A stretch of DNA of 64,000 bases from Glebionis coronaria (Eukaryota; Streptophyta; Magnoliopsida; Asterales; Asteraceae). The DNA lies in contig CM046880.1 in NCBI GenBank assembly GCA_025667525.1, forward strand, positions 595,981,895-596,045,894, in the 5' to 3' direction. The notes beneath the pieces were generated by a model. The model ran no database searches. It saw nothing but the letters and a program-made list of their open reading frames with translations, and was not told the origin of the DNA. How positions within the stretch are numbered: position 1 is the stretch's first letter; the number at the start of each line of letters is the position of its first letter. Positions 1 to 10,909 of the stretch are shown here, one piece after another. A program made the translations under genes and the position numbers.

Positions 1-480
1 AGCAAAAGCGCATATGCTGAGATATACTTAAACTCTTAGTAAAGAAATCAACAACATTTTAGTTGAATTGACCTTAACAAGCTTATCACACCTTTAGCAA
101 CATTTTCCCTATTCAAATGCACATTAATCTCAAAATGCTTAGTTTTCTCATGAAAAACATGATTGGCAACAATTTTAATAGTAGAAGTGCTATCACGATA
201 TAAGGGACACGAAGCAAACCCTCTAATCTTAAGTCCTTCGGCAAATGTGTGATCTAAATAATCTCCAAGTTGTAGATGTTATGCATATATTACCAAAAAG
301 TTAGACACGAGACCCATAAATATATTTTCTGGTCATTAAATACTTAGTCCAGTCTGCATCTAAATCTAAATAAGCACGAATACTTATACCATTACCATGA
401 TAAAAATGAACACCATATCCTGGATTTTGTTTCAAATATCTCAACACTATCAACCCTGCAGTAAAATGAGACTACAATGG
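1..480 (-). pseudogene. copia RNase H remnant (element E)
   Basis: Translating the minus strand gives VLRYLKQNPGYGVHF, then a motif close to DSTSTIKIVANHVFHEKTKH followed by FEIN. This is the C-terminal part of copia RNase H (the DxxSAI..A.NPVFHERTKHIEID region). Several stops and frameshifts interrupt it, and it runs off the left edge of the window. In a working element it would degrade the RNA strand of the RNA/DNA hybrid during reverse transcription. It directly follows the RT remnant at 485-1320. Confidence 0.75.
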
Positions 481-484
481 AGAC

Positions 485-1320
485 TTACATTTTGCTACAT
501 AAGAGTAGCATCATGCTTGCAAGCAAGTAAACATAATCACATAACAACTCCATACTATACTTCCATATGAGACAAACATAACCCATTTTATTTTTCAAAA
601 TTTCAATTCTAAGATAATATATTAAAGTACTTAGATCTTTAATTTGAAATTTTGAAGCCAAAAACAATTTAAATTTTTCAATTTCCTTTTCATTATTTGG
701 AGTAATAGCTATATCATGAACATAAACAAGGAAATCAAGAAAGATACCATTATTATTTCTAACAAACAAAGAATGATCATTTATACTCTCTTTAAACCAT
801 GTTCATTTAAAGTACAAGTCAACTTCTCATTTCATTGTCCAAGTTATTTCTTAAGTCCATAAAGAGACTTATCAAGCTTACAAACTTTGATTTCGGACTT
901 ATCATAAAAACCAGGATGCAAGTCCATATATACATCTTCATGCAAATCAGCATATAAGAAGGCATTATTCACATTGTTATAAACATCAAGACTTATAGCA
1001 CTTATAACAGTGCCTAATTTAACCACATGACTAAAAGTATCATCATAGTCTATATCTTGTCTCTAACCACAACCCTTACCTACCAACCTAACTGTATACC
1101 TTTCAATTTCACCAGATGATTTATACTTAATTCTAAAAAGCCACTTGCAAGAAATATTTTTCTATTCATAGGTAAAGCAGTTAGAACCTAAGTATTATTT
1201 TCATATAAAGCTTCCATTTCATTATTCGTATCCTCAACCGAAATTTTATCTTGAGAAGCCTCAAAGTAATCCTTAGGTTTGAAGGACTTGTTAAGTTAGA
1301 ATCAAAGCACATATTAACAA
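485..1320 (-). pseudogene. copia reverse transcriptase remnant (element E)
   Basis: Two open pieces and the DNA between them cover the copia RT domain. The upstream piece (844-1026) reads [20 protein letters not shown], then VYMDLHPGF and [12 protein letters not shown], the classic N-terminal RT motifs. The downstream piece (485-769) reads FLVYVHDIAI, where the catalytic YVDD is YVHD, so one active-site aspartate is lost. It continues with FQIKDLSTLIYYLRIEIL. At 1100-1320 another frame shows NNEMEALYENNT, the linker before RT. The missing aspartate and multiple frame changes make it inactive. Confidence 0.85.
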
Positions 1321-1499
1321 CAAACAAGTTTACATAACTCACATGATTCTCAATATCATATTTTTAATTACTATGCATCACAAAGTCATTAAACCTGGAA
1401 GGCAAATTTATTACCCATACTAGACTTCCTTATATTTTGTGGTTCCTCTCTACCAGAACCAGAATCATTAATGTTAATATTAGATAAACTACGCTAATA

Positions 1500-2247
1500 T
1501 ACAACATTTGTGTCTCCTACTAATGTTGCAAAGGTTTCCCATTCATTATCAGGAACGGGCTTGTCATGAAGGTTTGGGTAATCACGTGGTCATCACTTCT
1601 AGGAGTATATCCCTCATTATCATTGGACTTTCCTGGGTTAATGGAATTAGTGTTGTCAAAAAGTTTAATAGTTCATATTTTACCCTACTAGACTGTTCAA
1701 AGAATTGGACTACATTTTAAACAGAAAACGGTGTCATAATATATCACATATCTTGAAAAGAAACAAGTTTTATTTTCAAGACTATGCAACTTATAAGCTT
1801 CCTTAACACTAGAAAATCAAATGAGAACACTCTTTTTAGACCTAACTATGAACTTATCATGATTGTTTATAATAGTATAATAATACAAACACCCAAAACT
1901 CCTTATGTTTATAATAGTATAATAATACAAACACCCAAAACACCTCATATAAGAGAAATTTTGTTCTTTTTTACGCTAACATATTGGGGGAGGATTCAGA
2001 CAAGATATAAGAGGAAAGCCTGTTAATAATACAAATAGCAGTTAAGATACACTCAGAACACACATTAAGGGGAATCACCCTTGAAACATAAGACCTCTAG
2101 CAACATTTAATATGTGTCTATGTTTCCTTTCTGCTATACTATTATGTGTGTGATGTGTGAGCACAATAAGTTTGATGAAGTATACTTTTTTGTTGAAAAA
2201 ACATTGCAAGCTTGTTATTCGCAAACTCGGTACCATTATTTGAGGGT
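1500..2247 (-). pseudogene. copia integrase C-terminal remnant (element E)
   Basis: Near 2245 the minus strand encodes NNGTEF, followed by NSIAERKHRHILNVARGLMF, the segment holding the catalytic glutamate of copia integrase. Around 1700-1790 a frame reads KTCFFSRYVIYYDTVF, matching the usual SRDVxFxETVFPF segment after integrase. The catalytic core upstream of NNGTEF is absent here; sequence identity ends at about 2247, where unrelated DNA begins. Frameshifts and stops are frequent. Confidence 0.75.
1863..1946. repeat. 42-bp tandem duplication
   Basis: Two nearly identical adjacent copies of a unit beginning TGTTTATAATAGTATAATAA and ending in ACACCCAAAACTCCTTA. They lie in the integrase-RT linker of element E. 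A local duplication with no evident function. Confidence 0.8.
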
Positions 2248-2434
2248 AAACCGCATAAAACGTCCCTGTACTTTCCCAAAAATTCAAATTTTCCCTTGAG
2301 TGAGAACTACAAGCGTTCTTGCCCCTGAACTTTCATTTTCACTACAAATCTACCCTCGAGTCGTCTATTTTTGAACTTTTCTAACATTCTGTCGTTAACT
2401 CCCTCACATTCCTGGCACGTGAGGGTATACTCGT
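2248..2434. other. Left flank of element B insertion, unclassified repeat-like DNA
   Basis: Sequence between the copia break and the LTR of element B. It has phrases such as ACGTCCCTGTACTTT and CCCCTGAACTTTCA. A related phrase, ACGTCACTGTATAGGTTT, occurs just beyond the other end of B at about 30683. B's TSD CTCGT ends this stretch (2430-2434) and begins the right flank (30632-30636), so the two flanks were contiguous before B inserted. I do not recognise the element type. Confidence 0.5.
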
Positions 2435-4087
2435 TGTAGAAACTAGAAGGGGGGTTGAATAGTTTCTCATCGGTTTATCTCATAATTAAAATTCCTTTCA
2501 ATTAGGTGAGTGCACAAAACTATCTTTTACTTCAAAGCTAGTTGCATAATGATTAGGTTCAATTCTAATGCATTAACAATGTACAATAAGTGTAGTGACA
2601 ATGAATGTGAGTAAAGAGTAAGGAAAGAAACAACCTAGTAGGAAGACACCAAGATTTATAGTGGTTCGGCAACGAGGCTCTATCCTCGTTCCTACTCCAC
2701 TCCTCGAGTACACCTTACTCGAGATTTCCACTATATTCACAAGCTCCCTTCTTGGCAGAGAAAACCTTATAACGTCGCTTACATTATTTTCCGACACTAA
2801 GCTAAATGTCGAGACCTAATCTTAGCTAGGACCAATCTACACAACGTCGCCCACTTCACTCTTTTACGACACAAGGCTAGATGTTGAGTTCTAATCTAAA
2901 GGTAGAACCAATCTTTACAACGTTGCCTACTTCACCATTTTCCATCACAAGGCTAGATGTCGAGTTCTAATCCAAAGCTAGAAACAATCTTCACGACTCT
3001 TCACTTTGAAGCTAACTGAGAACTTCACACAACACAACTACATATCACTTTATAGTTTAGTGAGAACTCACAAGACACAACCACATCACTTTATAGTTTA
3101 GTGAAAACTCACAAGACACAACCACATCACTTTGTAGTTTAGTGAGAACTAACACAACTAATTACAACTCAACTAATCATATCCAAGTAAACACATGTAG
3201 CTTAGATCTACACAACATAAATCTAAGCACACACATGTACAATGGATGTACATAACTCTAATCCAACTATTCACAAATAACTTGGATGAACACAACTAGT
3301 CCAAGTATTCACAAATACATTGGATCTACACAAGACACAAATAAACAAATAATGAACATGACTAGATCTTTAGTAGGATTTGATCTTCATCAATGCTACA
3401 TCTTTAATCACATCACAAGTGTGTGAGTGATCTTCTCTTTGGACAAGGTAAATAAGGTGATCAAGAGGATAATCATGAGTAAACATACTTAACACATTAA
3501 GTGATCATTTACAAATGACTATGATTAGAAAGGAGAAAGAAGGCTGAAGAAGATGTCCAAAAAGGGTTGATAGGAATGCAAATATGATTTACTATTTATA
3601 GGACAAAACATCCAACGGCTATATCTGCCCGTGGTTCCTTATTGGCACCTATGGTTCCTTATCGATAAGGAACCGCCATAGGTGCTAAGGTACCGCTGGC
3701 GTAGACTCCGCTCCTTTTTGTCTTTTAGTGAATTTGAAATATTTGAGGTTGTTTAAACCTTCAAAGGATATCCTTATGGCGTTATGGAATATGCCATATT
3801 CAAATTTGCATTTTCATTTTAATAAAACATTTTCTTAAAAATAAAGTTTATTAAAAATCTTTTGTAATGTTTGACAAAACTAAGTTTTAAGGCTAATCAA
3901 TTTTATGATCACTAAGCATGATTAAGATATGTTAGTGTAATGATTATTACCTTGATGATAGTGTTTCTTAGATAATTCGTTTTATGATTGTGTTTGACAA
4001 TAAATGTCTTTGTAATTTGTCGTGATCAAAACTAAGAAAGATTAATTAATACTAACAATGTTTTTAGGCATTGCTTATGCATTAACA
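2435..4087 (-). repeat. 3' LTR of element B
   Basis: 1653 bp, from TGTAGAAACTAGAAGG to GCATTAACA on the plus strand; on the element strand it runs TGTTAATGC...TTTCTACA. It is closely similar to the 5' LTR at 28969-30631. It contains the palindromic module (about 3628-3700, with a perfect 22-bp palindrome at 3653-3674), short tandem arrays, and a G6 tract near its plus-strand start (G17 in the other LTR). Confidence 0.9.
2795..3340. repeat. Short tandem arrays inside the LTR of element B
   Basis: Three successive repeat series. At about 2795-2995 there are about three diverged units of 75-85 bp containing ACACAAGGCTAGATGTCGAG and CTAGAACCAATCTTCAC. At about 3045-3155 a 41-bp unit containing TCACTTTATAGTTTAGTGAG occurs three times. 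At about 3190-3340 the phrase TCCAAG...CACATGTAGC recurs in diverged form. The same arrays occur in the other LTRs of this family, with different copy number in the A LTRs. Confidence 0.75.
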
Positions 4088-4102
4088 ATCTCCCCCTTTT
4101 TG
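4088..4102 (-). promoter_or_regulatory. Polypurine tract of element B
   Basis: Plus strand ATCTCCCCCTTTTTG, so the element strand reads CAAAAAGGGGGAGAT directly before the 3' LTR. It would prime plus-strand DNA synthesis. Further C-rich tracts follow at about 4177-4191 and 4250-4277. Confidence 0.8.
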
Positions 4103-4764
4103 ATTACGATAAACTATAAACTCATTTACGTAAAATACAAGTTTATTCGAATTGTTAACGAGTTTATCACTATCATTTCTCCCCCTTTGTCGAAGCAAAA
4201 ATGTTAGCACAAGTCTTTGAAGAAGAAAAGAACCGGACTTTTGCTAGTAGCTCCCCCTTGGTGCTTGCGCCCTTGCTTGGGGCACCAAGTAAATGAGCTA
4301 AGGTGACACGCTACACAAAGGTTAGAAGAAAAAAAAGAAACACCAATGTATATATGTGCACTACTTACTAACTAACTTGAGAGGGAGAAGGAAAATAAAT
4401 CTCAAATTAGAAGTAAGCATTTGCTAAGTATGTCCAAAGAGTGTGTATTGACAACATCATAGTTCAATTGGTGGAATAAAGGAAGAAAAGAAACATCCAA
4501 ACCAATCAAAGATGATTTAAAATGTCAATGGGTTAAAATTTAGAATTTATGGAATCACCCATAATTAATTTTAAGTTTTAACCATGATCAACTTCTTAAC
4601 AAATGTGTGTAATAAAATTAGAGGGAAAGATAACACACATAACGTTCATATTACAAAAATATAAAATAACATACAAGATAAATATTCATACACACAATAT
4701 GAATATTCAAAACAAAAAAAATATGGAAAATAGACCACTAAGCATAAGCTATTCTAATAGTGAT

Positions 4765-6248
4765 TGTAGAAACTAGAAGGGGGGGTTGAATAGTTTCTCT
4801 TCGATTGGTGACCAAATTAAAATTACTTTTAATTTGGTTTGTATCAAAACTATCTTTTACTTGAGGCTAAGTTGCATAATGATTAGGTTCAATTCAAATG
4901 CACTAGCAAAGATAATAGGTAAGTGTAATGATAATGAAATAAGTAAAGAGTAAGGAAGGAGACAACCTAGTGGGAAGACACCAAGATTTATAGTGGTTCG
5001 ACAACGAGGCTCTATCCTGGTTTCTATTCCACTCCTCGAGTACACCTACTCGAGATTTCCACTATATCCACAAGCTCTTACATTATTTTCCGACACTAAG
5101 CTAAATGTCGAGACCTAATCTTTAGCTAGGACCAATCTACACAACGTTGCCTACTTCACAATTTAACGACAAAAGGCTAGATGTCGAGTTCTAATCGAAA
5201 GCTAGAACCAATCTTCACGACTCTTCACTTTGAAGCTAAGTGAGAACTTCACACAATACAACTACTAGTCACTTTATAGTTTAGTGAGAACTCACAAGAC
5301 ACAACCACATCACTTTATAGTTTAGTGAGAACTCCTAATCAAATCTATTACAACTCAATTAGACTTATCCAAGTACACACATGTAGCTTGGATTTACATA
5401 ACACAAATCCAAGCAAACACATATGTAATGGATGTACACAACAAATCCAAGTATCCACAAATAACTTGGATGAACACAACTAGTCCAAGTATTCATAAAT
5501 ACATTGGATTGACCTAAAACAAAAAGGGTATCATGATGAATATGACTAGCTCATAGATTCATCTTTATCACAACACTAGTGAGTGAGTGATCTTCTCATT
5601 GGACAAGGTAAAGGAGGGGATCAAGAGGATAATCATATGTAAACATCCTTAACAATTTAAGTGATCATTTACTAATGATTATGCTATATAAAATAGAAAG
5701 AGGGCTGAGAAAAATGTCCAAGAGGCTTACTGGAAAATGAGATTTGACCCACTATTTAAAGGAGACAAAGTATAACGGATCTATAACGGCTAGTTGTGCG
5801 CGGTACCTTATCTCACCCCGCGGTTCCATATCGCTAAGGAACCGCGTAGGTACTTAAGGTACCGCCACTAGACTACGCTCTGTTTTTGTCTTTTAGTGGG
5901 GTGGGAGTATCTGAGGTATTTGAAACCTTCAAAGGATATTCTAACAGCATTTGGAATATGCTATTTTCAAATTTTCATTTTCCATTTTAATAAAACATTT
6001 TCTAAAAAAGAAAGTTTATTAAAAAGTCTTTTGTCATATTAACAAAAGTGAGTTTTAAGGGTAATCATTTTGATGATCACTAAGTATGATTAAGAAAGGT
6101 TAGTGATATGATTATTACCTTGATGATAGTGTTAGTTAAATAATTCATTTTATGTTTTACACTAAATGTGTTGTATGGTTTGTTGTGATCAAAACTAAGA
6201 AAGATTAGTTAACACTAATAATGTTTTTAGGCATCACTTGCATTAACA
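4765..6248 (-). repeat. 3' LTR of element A
   Basis: 1484 bp, TGTAGAAACT...GCATTAACA on the plus strand. Very similar to the 5' LTR, but it lacks about 35 bp near 5070 (present at about 12370-12405, containing CTTCTCGGCGGAGAAAACC). It has a G7 tract where the partner has G12. The palindromic module lies at about 5798-5865. Confidence 0.9.
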
Positions 6249-6445
6249 ATCTCCCCCTTTTTGATTACGACAAACGATAAACTCATTTACGTAGAAACAC
6301 AAAATATCGAATTATTAACTAGTTTATCACTATCATTTCTCCCCCTTTGTCGTAGCAAAAAGGTTAGCATAAGTCTTTGAAGAACATCGAACTTTGCTAG
6401 TAGCTCCCCCTTGGTGGTTGCTCCCCCTTGCTTGGGGCACCAAGT
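6249..6445 (-). promoter_or_regulatory. Polypurine tract and three downstream PPT-like copies (element A)
   Basis: The tract next to the 3' LTR is 6249-6263 (plus strand ATCTCCCCCTTTTTG). Similar C-rich tracts recur at about 6338 (TCTCCCCCTTTGTCG), 6405 (GCTCCCCCTTGGTG) and 6420 (GCTCCCCCTTGCTTGG). Repeated polypurine tracts upstream of the 3' LTR are a known trait of Sirevirus-type copia elements. Confidence 0.75.
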
Positions 6446-6624
6446 TTGTGAGCTAAGGTGACATGCTACACAAAGGTTAGTAGAAAAGAAAGAAACACCA
6501 ATGTATATATGATCACTACCTACTAAGTAACTTGAGAGGTAGAGAGAGAAGAAATCTCAAATTAGAAGCAAGTATTTTGCTAAGTATGTCTAAAGAGGTC
6601 GAGTGAGGAGGAATTCAAGAAAAT

Positions 6625-7080
6625 TTAACTTCTCATACACATGAGCAAGTTCAATTTGTTGAAATCGACAACAAGCACACGAGGATCCATGATGCAACAC
6701 AAAATCGTTTGATGGGGGTATGGCATCAAACTTAGGGTTTGGTGGTGGTGGGGTAATGGGTTTGGAATGTTTTCACAATGCCTTGTGAGGTTTGGGAAGG
6801 TTGCAAGGTCATTGAGTTGAGGGGTGTTGAAGGATTGTAGTGGTGGGGGAACATTTTCTTTAGCTCCGGTGATGGGGTTTATGGTATAAGTCTCATTCCA
6901 ATACTTGATTGGAGAGAAGGTAGGGTTTTTGGGTGGTTTGGACGAAGATGGTTCATTCTTCTTAACCCAAATAGGTCGAACTGAGATTTTCGGTTTCTTT
7001 GAAAGCTTGGATGAGGAAGCTTTGGGTGAGTGGGGTTGTGACAAAGAAATGTCAAGGTTAGGAATGTAGGAGTTAGGCAT
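6625..7080 (-). pseudogene. Element A ORF3, CxCC-motif protein (frameshifted)
   Basis: The start MPNSYIPNLDISLSQ is shared with the element B copy (MPNSSFSNLDISLSQ), so I place the start at 7080 rather than at the upstream ATG at 7131. The protein is Ser/Pro/Lys-rich. The conserved block PIWVKK...YWNETYTINPITGAK is followed by LNDLATFPNLTRHCENI. A frameshift near the CAC repeat at about 6750-6765 puts the conserved end in another frame. That frame, at about 6640-6700, reads DFVLHHGSSCACCRF, then QQIELAH. The function is unknown; the HHGSSCACC cluster could bind metal. The palindromic module lies about 205 bp upstream. Confidence 0.6.
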
Positions 7081-7285
7081 TGTGAGAGTGTGAGAATGAA
7101 ATCTCAAGGTTGTGTGAGAATGAAATCTCAAGGTTGGGGTATAAGTAAAATGTAATCAAGGTAAGAATTTGAATACAAGATGTGAAGTGTCAAGGAATGT
7201 TTAGTCAATTTGAGTAAACAAGGAATCTTGACAGGGTATAGGGGTTTAAAAGTTTTGACCAAAAATTCGTCAAAAACTGATTTCT

Positions 7286-7362
7286 GCCCGCGGTACCTTA
7301 AAGGGACCGGCGGTTCCATATCGCTAGGGAACCGCGGGGCGTTAAGGATCCGCGTCCAGTGG
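7286..7362. repeat. Palindromic GC-rich module upstream of ORF3 (element A)
   Basis: A cluster of inverted GCGGTTCC/GGAACCGC-type words (CGCGGTACCTTA, GGCGGTTCCATATCGCTAGG, GAACCGCGG, GGATCCGCG). It stands out from the AT-rich surroundings and could fold into hairpins. It lies about 205 bp upstream of the ORF3 start. Confidence 0.8.
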
Positions 7363-7797
7363 ACTTGAAACCAAGTTTTTACAGGTTTTTGAGAAAAACT
7401 AAGACTTTTTCAAAAAGTTGCAAATCTTGGAATTTTACCTCTATTAGCACCAAATTATGCTAGGGTTGCATAAAGCAACACATTCACAAAGAATGTCTTG
7501 ACAAAGGGTGACAAAATAATTTAGATATCATTTTGAACCAATTTTAGTCAAGTTTTTAGAGGTTGTGATAGATTTAGGTTCAATTTTAATTTCAAATTAA
7601 AGTTGATTAGTGTGCACAAAAGGATAGAAACACACAAAGCTAAATCCATAGATCAACAACATGAAACATTCATGAAGGAAGCAAGTACAATGACAAATAA
7701 AACTAACTAATACATAGATAGCTTAACATTAAATCTAGATAAGTAGTCTTCTTTGGCTTGGTTTTGTTGAAAACTCTTATTAAGAAAACTCCGTCAT

Positions 7798-8488
7798 TCA
7801 TCTCCTAGGAGGAGGCATAGAGAACAAGGCAAGCAAGAACTCTTGCAACCTCCTATGTAGTCCATACATATCCATCCTAAGGTTATGGATGATGTAGTGG
7901 TTGTAAAGACAACATGGACAACTAGGACCATGTGTTTGTTGAAACCCATAGTATGGATCACCCAAAAGGAGGGAAAGTGGAACACCCAAAATTGGAATGT
8001 TTGAGTTGGGTGGAGGTGGAGGAGGCATGTTCTCCAAGGGTGATGTGGGTGAGAGTGGAGGCATGTTCCCTAAAGGGGAAATGGGTGAGTGTGGAGGTAA
8101 ATTCTCTAAGGTTGGTGAAATGGGTGAGTTATGAGGGGTAAATGGTGAAGTCACCAACAAAGTCATTCGCAAAAAGAATGCTTTGGATTGGTTGGGGTTG
8201 TTTGGTCACATCCAAGGGTGCACTTGGAGTGAAGGGTGAAGAGAGCTCATTCATTCTTGAGTTGAATGAAGAGGAGGTAGAACCAATGGAGTGGTTAGTA
8301 CCATGGGTGGATGATGTCTTGCATGGTGCAAGAGGTGGGGAAGGTGATGAAGAAATGAGGATAGGAACCATCTCATTCTTAGGTGTGTGGAAAGGTGAGG
8401 AGTTAGGCTTGGCTACCTTAATCCTTATTTTGAGTGTTTTCCTTGGGGTGGAGGTCTTGGAAGTGTTTGAGGTTTTGGTACACACCAT
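7798..8488 (-). pseudogene. Element A ORF2, Ser/Pro-rich CxCC protein (frameshifted)
   Basis: The start is MVCTKTSNTSKTSTP at 8488; the B copy begins MVSTRTSNSSKTSS. The N-terminal 110 residues are basic and Ser/Thr/Pro-rich, with conserved PKNE...PILISSS, STHGTNHS and SSFNSRMNE. A frameshift at about 8140-8175 separates this from a Pro-rich stretch with repeated SP.SPLENMPP units. The conserved end is LGVPLSLLLGDP followed by HGPSCPCCLYN. The last motif, HGxxCxCC, resembles the end of ORF3. No known enzyme domain is visible. The module at 8732-8810 lies about 245 bp upstream. Confidence 0.6.
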
Positions 8489-8731
8489 GGTTGACTAGGG
8501 TGGTTTAAGGTTTAGGGAAGGATGTTTTGATGTGTGAAGAACATGTCTAACAAGGTGGGTTTAAATGGGTGAGGGGATGATCCAAACTAGTAATGGGTTA
8601 AAATCATTTTAGGTGAATAATGAATTTAGGTAAGCTAGTTTAGGAAATGTGCAGTTTATTACTGAAAATCATGCAAGGTTTACACAGATTTAAGAAAACA
8701 GTGTAAAGCAAAAGATGTTGTCGTGCACAGT

Positions 8732-8810
8732 GGCCGGCGGTTCCTTATCTAGGACCGACGGTACCTTATCGATAAGGATCCACGGGTCGATATGGAACCG
8801 CGACCAGAGG
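8732..8810. repeat. Palindromic module upstream of ORF2 (element A)
   Basis: Contains GGCGGTTCCTTATC, CGGTACCTTATCGATAAGG and GATATGGAACCGCGACC, inverted copies of one word. About 245 bp upstream of the ORF2 start at 8488. Confidence 0.8.
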
Positions 8811-9080
8811 GCTTTCAAAAATTTCCCATCCCAGTTTCTGATAAACCCAGATTTTTACCAAAAGATTCACAAGCCAAAGTTAACTACAGATCATAATCTA
8901 ATAAGCTAACTATCATAAGGCATGCACAAAGCTATGTAAATCACACACATCATTGCATAAGCAACATTTAGGATCAAAGTAAATAATAACCCAAACGTAA
9001 GTTAATACACAACCAAATGAAGGAAAGAAAGTCAGAAAATCATCCTAGAAGGGTGTTGCAAGTAACCATGAGCACAACAT

Positions 9081-10148
9081 CTAATTCCTTGATTCACTTC
9101 TGAGACGTTCTCGGAGAAGATGATTGAGATAAAATTGATAGTCGGAATCAACTTCATGGGAGGACAAGATGGAGATTGAAGAGGACATGAAGTTATTGAA
9201 ATTTGAGGGAGGGTTGCTAGAAGACTCTTCTTGAGAAGTATTTTCGACTTGACACGAGTTCACATTGATCTCGGGTGAAATGTTCCCTTGAATGGGAGAC
9301 ATGACACGATCAACGGAGAGATAAGGTGACGAGAGAAGAGATGGAAAGTCAATGAGGACTCTTCTAAGAAGACGAGAGAGAAGCATTCCGTAGGGAAGAC
9401 TTGACTCAGACTAAAAAAGAACGGATCTAATTCTTCTAGCTATGAAAAATGCGAGATTGTAAGGAGTTGTAGTATCAACACAATACAACATATGTGCAAG
9501 ACAAGCGGGTACTAAGTCCCGATTCCCATCTAGACACATTGCATTTTCCCTAATGATTTTGGCCCAAGGAATCATGAAATCATTAAGATCGCTAGTAAGT
9601 AATTCCCAAGGGGAGAGAGTTCGAACAACTCCTTGAGATTTACCAAGAATAGGATGTTCACGAGGTTTAGAAATGACATGAATGATGTCCGAAGATGATG
9701 GAAGCACAGTCACATAATGAGCATCAATAGGGGCCGATTCTAAAGAGTTAATACTCCAAGCATCGGTGAATCGACATTGACCATTAGATGGCACTCCAAG
9801 AATATTACCGAATTCTTCAAGAGTGTAAATAATGATTTTCCCCATTATGGAAAATCGTATAGATAAACCATTATTGATGCCTATCAATGTGAATGTGCTA
9901 AAGAACTCCATAAGAAACGAAGGAAATATTGGCTCATCAATATCAAGAAGACAATCAAACCCAATAGACTTAAACATGAAGCGAATAAACTCATTTGCGG
10001 AATTGGAACAAACGATGCGTCCTTCATGGAAACAACGATGTTCAAGAGACTTAGACGAGTTTTTGTGAAAGTGAATCAAATGAGGGTAATGAGAAGAGGG
10101 CATGTATGCTCGTGTTCGTTCATGATCTTTTTGATATCTTGAAGACAT
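9081..10148 (-). pseudogene. Element A ORF1, plant transposon-associated protein (one in-frame stop)
   Basis: The frame from MSSRYQKDHE (10148) to the stop at 9081 is about 355 codons and is interrupted once by TAG at 9411-9413. Conserved blocks are RCFHEGRIV, GFDCLLDIDEPIFPSFLMEF, YTLEEFGNILGVP, CRFTDAWS, VPACLAHMLYCVDTTTPYNL and AFFIARRI. This resembles the family annotated as 'putative plant transposon protein' (Transposase_32-like), also likened to Athila ORF1; the assignment is from memory. No catalytic motif is evident and its role is unknown. It is the most conserved protein between A and B. A splice-acceptor-like TTTAG lies just before the start. The module at 10837-10909 is about 690 bp upstream. 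Confidence 0.7.
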
Positions 10149-10836
10149 GACAAGTACCTAAACACGAAAATATCTTTCCAATCACTCATATGAAAAATTA
10201 AAATAAAAAAATCAAAAATATGAGAATGTGTTATATCAATTTCTTGACAAACATAGGATTGAATCCATATCATTCTCATGTTCACAATGTGTCTATTCCA
10301 TCATTAACCAAGAACACATGATTTATGTTAGATCAACAATGGATTAGAACATTGGTTTTTCAAAACAAGGTTTTTAGGTAAGCATTAACAATGTCATTAC
10401 CTACTTGTTCATGGGTTCATCTCAAATCCATCTTTCAACCAAAATCATTTAGCCTAAATTCGGATTTGTTCTACAAGTGGGTTTTAGTGAAATCTTAATG
10501 AATATGAACCTAAGGAATCATAGTAAAATAACCATGTCAACCCACATTCCTATTAAGGTTTTAATTCAATTTCAATTTTAAAAATCCCCAATTATGAAAG
10601 GATGAAATCTAGAACAAAATAGATGAAATTGAAAGAAAATACTTACAATTAGTTGATGTTAGATGAAGGATGAGTGAGACCCACAACTTGGAATCAATTA
10701 ATTTGAGTGATTGAAGGTTTGGAAGCTTCAACAATGGTGGAAAAACAAGAAAACCGTCGCTGTGAGTTTTTGGGAGAGAGAGATAGAGGTTTGAAAAGAA
10801 ATAAAATAATCAAGCTGGCGCTCTGACAAAAGTTTC

Positions 10837-10909
10837 TGCCCGCGGTTCCTTATCGATAAGGTACCGCGGGTTTGAGTCGCCTAGATAAGGAACCGCCTAC
10901 AGAGGCAGG
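10837..10909. repeat. Palindromic module upstream of ORF1 (element A)
   Basis: Contains CCCGCGGTTCCTTATCGATA followed by AGGTACCGCGGG, a near-perfect palindrome of about 32 bp, and a further GATAAGGAACCGCC. It lies in the 5' untranslated leader of element A. Confidence 0.85.

Larger units (their letters stand above)
1..2247 (-). mobile_element. Ty1/copia element E, 3' half (degenerate)
   Basis: Minus-strand remains of a copia retrotransposon in the order integrase C-terminus, RT, RNase H, reading from 2247 down to the window edge. Every domain is broken by stops and frameshifts, so the copy is old. The complementary 5' half (gag, protease, pre-integrase) lies in the same orientation at 38947-40930, so this is probably one element split by later insertions. 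The break falls inside integrase, just upstream of the NNGTEF segment. The 3' LTR is outside the window. Domain calls are clear; the join across about 36.7 kb is inference. Confidence 0.85.

Noticed and set aside
2573..2797. Minus-strand ORF with YSRSGVGTRIEPRCRTTI-type sequence, repeated at 4857-5045 and 12152-12340
   Set aside because: It lies wholly inside the LTRs of A and B, recurs only because the LTRs do, has no known domain and varies in frame between copies.
2795..3340. Regular repeats considered as a CRISPR array
   Set aside because: Units are adjacent and diverged, without unique spacers, and sit inside a plant LTR.
7932..8498. Plus-strand ORFs opposite ORF2 of element A (69 and 118 residues)
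   Set aside because: They are antisense to the conserved ORF2; the equivalent plus-strand frame is not conserved in element B.
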